NCBI GenBank assembly: GCA_024225895.1
Contig: JAAEMC010000619.1
Location: 1-6,829 of the forward strand
Direction of reading: 5' to 3'
Length of the DNA stretch: 6,829 nucleotides
Source: Desulfobacteraceae bacterium
GTDB taxonomy: Bacteria; Desulfobacterota; Desulfobacteria; Desulfobacterales; Desulfobacteraceae
The translations under genes and the position numbers were made by a program. Below are positions 1-5,534 of this stretch, piece after piece; position 1 is the stretch's first letter; each line of letters begins with the position of its first letter. The notes below the pieces were generated by a model. It worked only from the letters and a program-made list of their open reading frames with translations. It had not been told where the DNA came from and did not search any database.

Positions 1-1
1 G

Positions 2-628
2 ATCCTGACGTTTCAGGACATGGGGGCATTTGGATTGTCATTGGGATCTATCTTTATAATACTTGCCTGTGTCTGCTGGGGATTTGAAAACAATTGTACC
101 CGAAAGCTCTCCAGTAAAGATCCTTTACAGATAGTTGTGATCAAGGGATTGGGGTCCGGAACAGGCGTATTTCTTATCGCAGTATTTTTTAATAGTGTTG
201 TATTTTTCCCGGCCCATATTCTGTATGCTCTTTTCCTGGGATTTTTTGCCTATGGATTGAGTATTTACTTTTATGTAAAGGCCCAGCGGCATTTAGGCGC
301 TGCGCGAACCGGGTCCTATTTTGCCCTTGCACCTTTTATAGGTGTGATTCTGTCCTTTCTTTTATTAAGAGAACCATTGACCCCGGCTTTTTTTGCCGCC
401 CTTGTCATTATGATTGCCGGTACATGGCTGGTGTTATCGGAAAGCCATAGTCACAGGCATATACACCAGATGGTGCAGCATGACCACCGGCATAACCATT
501 CAGACGGCCATCATGGCCATACCCACGACAAAGAGGTAAAGACAGATCACAGCCATTTCCATAATCACAAACCCATGGCCCATGACCACGATCACACACC
601 GGATTTACACCACCGCCACCAGGATTGA
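2..628 (+). CDS. EamA/DMT-family permease, C-terminal half, with His-rich tail (5' end outside window)
   Basis: Inner-membrane permease of the drug/metabolite transporter superfamily; the substrate cannot be read from the sequence. The frame is open to the left edge (it reads ILTFQD before the first Met at position 20), and what is present is about five hydrophobic segments. That equals one EamA repeat, so the first repeat and the true start lie outside the window. Counting from the Met at 20, family-like stretches are NNCTRKLSSKDPLQ (24-37), HLGAARTGSYFALAPFIG (91-108) and REPLTPAF (117-124). Residues 141-202 form a soluble tail with 22 histidines in about 62 residues, mostly as HxH and HDH units, which suggests binding of Zn, Ni, Co or Cu ions. 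Related EamA proteins with HEH-type tails exist to my knowledge, so the tail is probably a subfamily trait and not an accident. The gene is convergent with the TRAP permease gene. The family call is firm; a metal-related role is inference. Confidence 0.85.
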   Translation: MLTFQDMGAFGLSLGSIFIILACVCWGFENNCTRKLSSKDPLQIVVIKGLGSGTGVFLIAVFFNSVVFFPAHILYALFLGFFAYGLSIYFYVKAQRHLGAARTGSYFALAPFIGVILSFLLLREPLTPAFFAALVIMIAGTWLVLSESHSHRHIHQMVQHDHRHNHSDGHHGHTHDKEVKTDHSHFHNHKPMAHDHDHTPDLHHRHQD

Positions 629-642
629 ATTTTATTTGCTCT

Positions 643-659
643 GCCGGGTTACGGCTTTT
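643..659 (+). terminator. weak candidate intrinsic terminator after the EamA gene
   Basis: Fourteen bases after the EamA stop codon a short stem GCCG/CGGC (643-646 and 652-655) with a five-base loop is followed by TTTT. It lies in the 29-base convergent gap and runs into the stop codon of the opposing permease gene. The stem is only four pairs, so this may be insufficient alone. On the minus strand no U-tract follows the hairpin, so it does not obviously end the TRAP operon. Confidence 0.25.
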
Positions 660-2538
660 ACTTCATTTGAGAGGGGAGCCAAAGGGCCAAATCCGGCCAA
701 ATAAATACCAGTATCACACCAATAATCAGGATAAGGACAAAAGGTATTACACTTTTAATAATCAAAGAAAGGGGCTCATTCAATATACCTTTGACAGTGA
801 ATATGTTGAGCCCGACCGGAGGAGTCAGTAGCGCTGTTTCGATCAGCATCATTAAAATCACCCCAAAGACCACTGTATCCACACCCAGGGCCGGCAGCAT
901 AGGGGCAATAACAGGCACAGTCAAAACAGTTATGGAGCCGCCATCCAGAAACATGCCAAGCACCAGAATAAAAAGAACGATACAAAGCAAAACCAAGGAA
1001 TTAGGCAACCCGGAACTTACTATCGCCTCGGTGAGGGTTGACGGTACCTGTAACAACGTGATCACATTGGACATGACAAGCGCACCGATCATGATCATCA
1101 AAATCATTGTGGATAGCACGCTGGAATCGATAATACATTGTATGAATCCCTTGAAGTTAATCTTCTTGAAAATCAAGGCGCAAAAAAGACTGTAAATGAC
1201 CAGAATAGCCCCGGCCTCGGTGGGAGTAGCCAGACCTGTATAGATGCTGCCCAAAACAAAAACCGGCCCTAAAAGAATAATAACCGATTTTTTAAGCGAA
1301 ATCATACGTTCTTTCCAGGTGTAAGATACCGGCTGATACTTACCGGTGATTTTACAATTTATAATAACATAGGCACTGAACAGACCCACCAGTATTGCAC
1401 CCGGTATTACACCAGCCAGAAAAAGTTCGCCCACTGAGGTGTCTGTTAAAAAACCATAAACAATAAAACCTATGCTGGGCGGGATTATCAGTCCCAAGCT
1501 GGATCCTGTGACAGTGCCGATTACAAGGGTCTTGTCATACCCCCTGGCCAGCAATGGTTTCATGGCCACAAGGGTCACAATGGCAGTCACTGCTGTACTG
1601 GAACCGATCATGGCGGCAAGGATTCCACCGGTAATGCATGTAGCTACACCCAAACCACCCGGCATCCAACCTAACCACCGGCTGCTCAGTTCATACATTT
1701 CCTCTCCCAGACCGCTTCGTGAAAGGATAAGGCCTCCCAGTGTAAAAAGGGGTATGGCCAGAAGTACAAAATTGGTACCCGTGTGCTCGGCCACAATAGG
1801 CAGGGTGTTCAATCCGGCCAGACTCCCATGGAAAAACAGCAGTCCGGTGAGTCCAACTACACCTAAAGCAAAGGATATGGGTACGCCCCAAAAAAGGAGA
1901 ACCAGAGCAAAAATGAGTATACCTAGAGGCTGGCTGAAAAAAAACATCAGCACACCGCCGATCATACTGATAATCAACAAGGCTATAGCTGATGCCGGAC
2001 GAAGGCCCGATGTTACAACCTTCAAATCGCACAAACATTGTAAGCGCACCTGGATCTTGCATACAACCTGGAGCAGGCAAAGGGTCATGCCAAATGGGAT
2101 ACTGACTAAAAGCAGCCACATGGGGTAACGGACAAGCCCTTCACTCATGGATCCCATGGACAAAGCCTCCTTAAAGGCTTCGTATCCAAAATATCCTAAG
2201 GCCAGGATATATACAAAGCTGATAATGTCAGTGGCGATCCCCAAACTTTGTCGGGTATCCTCGGGCAACCGAGAAACAAAGACATCGCAGGCAACATGCT
2301 TATTTATCTGGATTCCGAAAGGTGTGGCTAAAAAAATAAACCACATGAAAATAAGGATGGAAATGGCAAAAACCCAAGAGGTTGGGCTGTCCAAGAAGTG
2401 ACGGGAAAACGCTTCAAAGGACATGAACAATGCGACAGCCAGCATGAGGATACCGGCCAGAAGTGCTGCCAGCCAAGAAATCCGGTCAACAGCACGCCCC
2501 ATATTTTGCTTCCAGTTGTTGTCATTCCCCGTCATCAT
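658..2538 (-). CDS. dctQM: TRAP transporter fused small and large permease subunits (DctQM type)
   Basis: Membrane part of a tripartite ATP-independent periplasmic transporter, which imports an organic acid using an ion gradient after delivery by the periplasmic binding protein encoded just upstream. The 626 residues match fused QM proteins such as SiaQM in length. Residues about 15-170 are the four-helix DctQ domain (for example SFEAFSRHFLDSPTSW near 40-55 and a QINKHVACDVF segment near 77-87). A linker helix follows, and about 205-620 is DctM, with GVPISFALGVVGLTG (218-232), IPLFTLGGLIL (262-272), GSSTAVTAIV (312-321), GSSLGLIIPPSIG (345-357) and LATPTEAGAI. Near the C-terminus are FLDGGSITVLTVP and LLTPPVGLNIF. 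Two adjacent ATG codons open the frame. An AGGTG lies only one base from the first (2538) but about four to six from the second (2535), so the true start may be the second. It is the last gene of the operon. The family is certain; the substrate is unknown. Confidence 0.95.
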   Translation of the reverse strand: MMTGNDNNWKQNMGRAVDRISWLAALLAGILMLAVALFMSFEAFSRHFLDSPTSWVFAISILIFMWFIFLATPFGIQINKHVACDVFVSRLPEDTRQSLGIATDIISFVYILALGYFGYEAFKEALSMGSMSEGLVRYPMWLLLVSIPFGMTLCLLQVVCKIQVRLQCLCDLKVVTSGLRPASAIALLIISMIGGVLMFFFSQPLGILIFALVLLFWGVPISFALGVVGLTGLLFFHGSLAGLNTLPIVAEHTGTNFVLLAIPLFTLGGLILSRSGLGEEMYELSSRWLGWMPGGLGVATCITGGILAAMIGSSTAVTAIVTLVAMKPLLARGYDKTLVIGTVTGSSLGLIIPPSIGFIVYGFLTDTSVGELFLAGVIPGAILVGLFSAYVIINCKITGKYQPVSYTWKERMISLKKSVIILLGPVFVLGSIYTGLATPTEAGAILVIYSLFCALIFKKINFKGFIQCIIDSSVLSTMILMIMIGALVMSNVITLLQVPSTLTEAIVSSGLPNSLVLLCIVLFILVLGMFLDGGSITVLTVPVIAPMLPALGVDTVVFGVILMMLIETALLTPPVGLNIFTVKGILNEPLSLIIKSVIPFVLILIIGVILVFIWPDLALWLPSQMK

Positions 2539-2574
2539 TCACCTGTATCCTAATAATTTTTGCTGGCGTTTCAA

Positions 2575-2604
2575 CTACCTGTTTCTACCTGTTAATTACC
2601 TGCT
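2575..2604. repeat. short tandem repeat with three CAGGTA units upstream of dctQM
   Basis: Roughly three copies of a 10-base unit (CTACCTGTTT, CTACCTGTTA, then a diverged third) lie between dctP and dctQM. TACCTG begins at 2576, 2586 and 2597, and the last copy overlaps the dctP stop codon. On the coding strand each copy reads CAGGTA, a Shine-Dalgarno-like core, and a fourth CAGGT stands at the real initiation site (2541-2545). The pattern probably arose by slippage. Whether it affects translation of the permease is unknown. Confidence 0.5.
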
Positions 2605-3627
2605 TTTTTCTAACAATCCCCAAAGTTCTTCAAAACGGTCTTTGAGTTGTGACTTCGCAAGGTCTTTCATGGCTGGTTTAACCGTATCGATCAGTAAGGT
2701 CTTTTCACCAGGACTCAGATCCAATAAAGACTTAGCCTCTTTTTTTAAAAATGCCATGTCGTCCCGGGTCTCCTTTTCTGCAAAATCACGGGTCCATTGC
2801 TCCAATTCTTTTGCGGTTTCCATGAATATTTTTTGATCGTCTGCTGAAAGTTTGGCCCAGGCTTTATTATTGATCACCAGCCACATACTCAGATACGGCA
2901 AGGTCGGATCGATGGTCAGATATGGTGCCACTTCATAGAGTTTACTACGGCGCCAGCGGGCGACACCCGATGTTGCGCCCTGGATGGTGCCACGTTGTAA
3001 AGCCGTATAAATTTCCTTTGAACTCAGCCCTACCGGAACCGCACCCAAAGCCTTGTACATGGTTGCCTGGGCAGTGCCTGAAGTCCGCATTTTTAGTCCC
3101 TTGAAATCTGACACCTTTTCAATGACTTTATCGCGGCGGCCCATAAGACCGGTACCAAAAGTAAGCGGAGCCAGCAGTTTGCTATTGAAAAATTCTTCAA
3201 ATTCGTTTGAAGCAATAGTCCGGATCTTGGAATCATCTAAAAATCGGAAATAATGGTCATTGTCGGTCCAGCAACCCTGTGCGCCAAAAGAGCCTATAAA
3301 TTCCAGTACAGGTGAACGCCTGCCCACTAAAGCCACATGCAATATGCCGATATCTACCTGGTCTTTAGAGATGGCCGGCATAATGGTTTTTGCGTTGTAC
3401 AAAGAGCCGGTTCCATAGTGTTTGATTTCTATCCGGCCGCCGGTCTTGGCGGCAATGGTCTCAACAAATTTTTGGGAGGCTATCTCCAGATTACTTTTAG
3501 GCGGTGTGGTGGTGGCAAATGTTAATGTCAGCTTACCGGCCCAGGCAAGGTTTAGGGCCGGGCTAATCCATAAGCCGGCAGCAAACACACAAATTACGAT
3601 CGCAAGCATTGGTTTAAATCTTTTCAT
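2596..3627 (-). CDS. dctP: TRAP transporter periplasmic substrate-binding protein (DctP family)
   Basis: Secreted solute receptor that captures a carboxylate in the periplasm and hands it to the QM permease encoded 57 bases downstream. The 343 residues are normal for DctP proteins. Residues 1-30 form a Sec signal peptide: KR at the start, a hydrophobic core to about 25, and a likely cleavage after AWA (28-30). The mature protein begins with the beta strand KLTLTFATTTPP. The family core is present: GLKMRTSGTAQATMYKALGA (177-196) contains R181, which by position matches the conserved arginine that clamps the substrate carboxylate in characterised members. It is followed by VPVGLSSKEIYTALQRGTIQGA (197-218). 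The ATG at 3627 has an excellent ribosome site, AAGGAGG six bases upstream, the strongest in the window, as suits a receptor needed in excess. The 21-base gap after the lyase gene points to co-transcription. The ligand is unknown; a carboxylic acid is expected from the arginine and the neighbouring lyase. Confidence 0.95.
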   Translation of the reverse strand: MKRFKPMLAIVICVFAAGLWISPALNLAWAGKLTLTFATTTPPKSNLEIASQKFVETIAAKTGGRIEIKHYGTGSLYNAKTIMPAISKDQVDIGILHVALVGRRSPVLEFIGSFGAQGCWTDNDHYFRFLDDSKIRTIASNEFEEFFNSKLLAPLTFGTGLMGRRDKVIEKVSDFKGLKMRTSGTAQATMYKALGAVPVGLSSKEIYTALQRGTIQGATSGVARWRRSKLYEVAPYLTIDPTLPYLSMWLVINNKAWAKLSADDQKIFMETAKELEQWTRDFAEKETRDDMAFLKKEAKSLLDLSPGEKTLLIDTVKPAMKDLAKSQLKDRFEELWGLLEKSR

Positions 3628-3633
3628 TGTTTT

Positions 3634-3640
3634 CCTCCTT
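3634..3640 (-). promoter_or_regulatory. strong ribosome binding site for dctP
   Basis: On the minus strand AAGGAGG stands six bases before the dctP ATG at 3627, a near-ideal Shine-Dalgarno match and spacing. Neighbouring genes have much weaker sites, so differential translation within the operon probably raises binding-protein output over permease and lyase. Confidence 0.8.
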
Positions 3641-3648
3641 GTTTAAAT

Positions 3649-4515
3649 TTACTCATCAAAATAACTTTTTTCCAACCGCCGGAGATCATCCAAACCGATC
3701 AGTCGGCTAAATTGGTTAAAATTCAACATGTTATCCCAAAAGCCCTCGCTGGTTCCGGATTTCTTGATGGTCTCCATCAAATCACCGATCACCTTGGCCA
3801 AGGCATAGGTGGCGGCCACTGGAAAGACTACTGAACTGTAGCCAGTCTCCTGAAGTTTTTCAGCAGTCAAAAAAGGAGACTTTCCACCTTCAATATTATT
3901 TGCCATTGTGGGACATGCCACCTGGGTGGTTATTTTTTGCATCTGCTCAATTGTGGTAGGGGCCTCCACAAAAATCAGATCAGCTCCGGCTTGACGGTAA
4001 AGATTACCTCTTTCAATAGCATCATCTATGCCATTGACTGCCAGGGCATCAGTGCGGGCCATGATTACAAAATCTTCATCAACGCGGGCATCTACAGCCG
4101 CCTTTACCTTGGATACCATTTCCTCGGCCGGGATCACCTCTTTGCCCTCCATATGGCCGCACCGTTTGGGAAACACCTGGTCCTCAATAAACATTCCGGC
4201 AGCTCCGGTACGCTCCATTTCCATGACGGTTCGACACACATTGAGCACCCCGCCAAAACCGGTGTCACCGTCTACAAAAAGCGGAATATCCACATTTGCA
4301 GCCACCCTGCGATAGCAGTCAGCCATCTCCGTCATACTCAAAAGAGAGACATCGGGTTTGCCCAGTAATGTGGCGCTGCTTGAATAGCCCCCCATGGTCA
4401 GTGCTTTAAATCCTGTTTTTTCAATGATGCGTGCGCAAAGAACATCGTGCGCCCCCGGCATGACCAGGATTTCATCGTCCAATATATACTTTTTTAATAG
4501 AGTAGTTTTTTTCAT
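3649..4515 (-). CDS. isocitrate lyase/PEP mutase superfamily C-C lyase (2-alkylmalate/dimethylmalate or methylisocitrate lyase type)
   Basis: Cytosolic Mg-dependent enzyme of the PEP mutase/isocitrate lyase alpha/beta barrel superfamily, 288 residues, the usual length. Visible landmarks are GGYSSSATLLGKPD (42-55), the metal-binding VDGDTGFG (81-88, D82 and D84), EDQVFPKRCGH (111-121) with catalytic-loop Cys119, MARTDA (152-157), FVEAP (182-186) and NNIEGGKSP (206-214). The KRCGH loop is that of true lyases; PEP mutase and phosphonopyruvate hydrolase lack this Cys. Classical PrpB has a different segment (TEFG) where this protein has EGGKSP, which resembles 2,3-dimethylmalate lyase and the petal-death-type 2-alkylmalate lyases. 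I therefore expect cleavage of a substituted malate to an oxoacid such as pyruvate plus a second acid. The start at 4515 has AAGG nine bases upstream. The gene sits between the regulator and the TRAP genes, which suggests it acts on the imported acid. The superfamily is firm, lyase chemistry likely, the exact substrate inferred. Confidence 0.88.
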   Translation of the reverse strand: MKKTTLLKKYILDDEILVMPGAHDVLCARIIEKTGFKALTMGGYSSSATLLGKPDVSLLSMTEMADCYRRVAANVDIPLFVDGDTGFGGVLNVCRTVMEMERTGAAGMFIEDQVFPKRCGHMEGKEVIPAEEMVSKVKAAVDARVDEDFVIMARTDALAVNGIDDAIERGNLYRQAGADLIFVEAPTTIEQMQKITTQVACPTMANNIEGGKSPFLTAEKLQETGYSSVVFPVAATYALAKVIGDLMETIKKSGTSEGFWDNMLNFNQFSRLIGLDDLRRLEKSYFDE

Positions 4516-4561
4516 ATTTGCTCGCCTTAAATTTGCTGATAGTGAATATTTATTTCAAAAG

Positions 4562-5161
4562 TTACTCCCTGCCCGCGGGGTTGCAAAAAATCACCAGAAT
4601 TTTAGCAGGTTTTTTTCCCAGGCTACGTGACATATGGGGACGGTCAGAATCAAAATAGATAGCATCACCTGCCTCTAAAACATAGGTTTGGCCATCGTAG
4701 TAAAACTCATGCTTACCAACAAGCGTATAGGCAATTTCTTGCCCACTGTGGATAAGTGGCTTGGGCGGGTATTCGTGACCCACAACAATAGCATAGGGAT
4801 CCATCAAACGGTCGGGACGACTGAAACCAAAAGAATTGTAAATAGATCCCTCGGCGGCTTCGGCGTGGGTTATAGTCTTTTGTTGATCTTTTCGCACAAT
4901 GGAAAGCTTGGTGGATTCCATGGTTTGTGCTTCACCGCTTATGAGCTCCAATACACTTATCCCCAAACCATAAGCTATTTTGGTTAATGTACCTATGGGA
5001 GGATTTTTTTCATTGTTTTCTATCTGGGACAAATACCCTTTTGAAAGACCCGTCATTTTGGCTAATTTGTCTAAAGTCCAGCCGTGTTTTAGTCTTTCTT
5101 CTTTAATGTGGCCTGCGATTGCAAGTTCGAGATTTTTGACTTCTTTTTCTGAATTATCCAT
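4562..5161 (-). CDS. XRE-family transcriptional regulator with C-terminal cupin domain
   Basis: Two-domain DNA-binding regulator of 199 residues. Residues about 14-70 form an XRE helix-turn-helix: IAGHIKEERLKHGWTLDKLA, then the recognition part TGLSKGYLSQIENNEKNPP (38-56) and a closing helix to LELISGE. Residues about 125-195 form a cupin_2 beta barrel with HSGQEIAYTLVGKHEFYYDG (139-158 region), AGDAIYFDSDRPH (164-176) and a late strand ILVIFCNP. Such proteins bind a small ligand or metal in the cupin and repress or activate adjacent catabolic genes. The frame continues upstream to TTG at 5197, but I chose the ATG at 5161: it gives a natural XRE N-terminus, and the TTG is itself part of a TTGACA box. 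Neither start has a clear Shine-Dalgarno site. It is first in the operon, 46 bases before the lyase gene. A palindrome abuts its start codon, so autoregulation is likely. Confidence 0.92.
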   Translation of the reverse strand: MDNSEKEVKNLELAIAGHIKEERLKHGWTLDKLAKMTGLSKGYLSQIENNEKNPPIGTLTKIAYGLGISVLELISGEAQTMESTKLSIVRKDQQKTITHAEAAEGSIYNSFGFSRPDRLMDPYAIVVGHEYPPKPLIHSGQEIAYTLVGKHEFYYDGQTYVLEAGDAIYFDSDRPHMSRSLGKKPAKILVIFCNPAGRE

Positions 5162-5196
5162 GACAATTTGTTTACTATTAGAAAACAAATGTGTCA
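5161..5196. promoter_or_regulatory. palindromic operator candidate upstream of the XRE-cupin operon
   Basis: A 25-bp palindrome spans 5166-5190, centred on 5178: arms ATTTGTTT and AAACAAAT, plus CTA/TAG around the centre. Of twelve base pairs eleven match; only 5174/5182 (A/A) fails. TGACA (5161-5165) and TGTCA (5192-5196) extend it on both sides, with one extra base on the right. It touches the regulator start codon and overlaps the -35 box described at 5169-5197. Its size and two-fold symmetry suit binding of XRE-family dimers, one or more. The symmetry is seen directly; the binding partner is inferred. Confidence 0.6.
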
Positions 5197-5197
5197 A
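5169..5197 (-). promoter_or_regulatory. candidate sigma-70 promoter of the regulator-lyase-TRAP operon
   Basis: On the minus strand a perfect TTGACA (5197-5192) is followed after 17 bases by TAAACA (5174-5169), a poor -10 box. Transcription would begin about one to three bases before the ATG at 5161, giving an almost leaderless message, which fits the missing ribosome site. A perfect TATAAT also occurs upstream (5221-5216) but I find no good -35 box 16-18 bases before it. Either promoter would be covered by, or read through, the palindrome. Confidence 0.35.
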
Positions 5198-5333
5198 TAA
5201 GTTTTTTTATAGCAAATTATATTTTGCCCTGAACCAGGCCAGCTTTTTTCCCGGTGCTATGCTTTTCTTTTTTGTATGATGACCATATGGTTGATGAAAC
5301 TGATGAATTTTTCACCTTTCTTTGCGAACATAG

Positions 5334-5489
5334 TTTGTCTCATCTGCTGCGTTGCAGGGTATTTACGGTAAACAATTACAGCAGCATGCCCTGCAACTTG
5401 CAGCTAAAACAAACTCGATTCGTGAAATATTCGAGTTAGCGGGAAATGCCCATAAGCTTATAGGAACGTTATTCTGCGATTTGCTATAA
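5334..5489 (+). pseudogene. remnant 51-codon reading frame, unrecognised, no start codon
   Basis: An open frame of 51 codons ends at TAA 5487-5489. It has no ATG and is closed upstream by TAG at 5331. Its product looks protein-like: it runs YGKQLQQHALQLAAKTN, then SIREIFELAGNAHKLIG, then TLFCDLL, with amphipathic helical spacing. A different frame just upstream, from ATG 5287, reads VDETDEFFTFLCEHSLSHLL, so the two could be pieces of one former gene joined by a frameshift near 5330-5360. I do not recognise the family. A transposase C-terminus is a guess based only on the stop codon lying in the inverted end at 5479-5489. It has no ribosome site and is probably not expressed as a functional protein. 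Confidence 0.3.
5351..5397. repeat. inverted repeat, stem-loop with 9-12 bp arms
   Basis: GTTGCAGGG (5351-5359) and CCCTGCAAC (5389-5397) are perfect reverse complements. Two further pairs plus one G-T wobble extend the arms to 12 positions, leaving a 23-base loop. No run of T follows on either strand, so it is not an intrinsic terminator for the FAH gene. It lies inside the candidate mobile element and may be part of its structure. Confidence 0.55.
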
Positions 5490-5514
5490 TACGAACTCGA
5501 TTCGAAAAATATTC
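5412..5514. repeat. imperfect 21-base direct repeat pair
   Basis: The segments 5412-5432 and 5494-5514 both start AACTCGATTCG and end AAATATTC, matching at 19 of 21 positions, with start points 82 bases apart. The first copy lies within the remnant frame and is also half of a small inverted repeat (AACTCGA at 5412-5418, TCGAGTT at 5431-5437). The second copy lies just outside the right inverted end, between the candidate element and the FAH stop codon. Confidence 0.55.
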
Positions 5515-5534
5515 TGGTAGGATTGAAAGGCCGG

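Larger units (their letters stand above)
5207..5489. mobile_element. candidate small non-autonomous element or IS remnant with 11-bp inverted ends
   Basis: This is most of the 337-base gap between the FAH gene and the regulator. TTATAGCAAAT at 5207-5217 is the exact reverse complement of ATTTGCTATAA at 5479-5489, enclosing 283 bp. The right end coincides with the TAA stop of a short degenerate frame (5334-5489), as often seen where a transposase stop overlaps the terminal repeat. The inverted ends stop matching after 11 bp, and no longer target duplication is visible; TATA is present at both ends but is palindromic and uninformative. The interior holds a long-armed stem-loop. A MITE-like internal-deletion derivative or an IS fragment fits; chance inverted repeats in AT-rich DNA remain possible. 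Confidence 0.35.

Noticed and set aside
1472..2128. 218-codon plus-strand ORF opposite the TRAP permease gene
   Set aside because: It lies wholly antisense to a clear DctQM coding sequence; its composition (many Pro, Arg, Lys) is that of a shadow frame and no domain is recognisable.
3937..4368. Plus-strand ORF opposite the lyase gene
   Set aside because: Antisense shadow of conserved lyase motifs, with no independent start signal.
4516..4561. Possible separate promoter between regulator and lyase genes
   Set aside because: The 46-base gap is AT-rich but shows no paired -35/-10 boxes at proper spacing; co-transcription is simpler.
4562..5197. Longer regulator start at TTG 5197
   Set aside because: The TTG is the first part of a TTGACA -35 box, no ribosome site precedes it, and the added 12 residues are not typical of XRE N-termini.
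5226..5250. Plus-strand hairpin CCTG/CAGG followed by TTTTTT
   Set aside because: The stem is only four pairs with a mismatch next to it, and no plus-strand gene ends there.
5254..5439. 61-codon plus-strand ORF in the gap between regulator and FAH gene
   Set aside because: No ribosome site, low-complexity N-terminus, and a more protein-like frame overlaps it. Treated as part of a degenerate element, not a gene.
5449..5464. 10-bp palindrome ATAAGCTTAT with CC/GG flanks
   Set aside because: Short, inside the remnant frame, and not near a promoter; no function can be argued.
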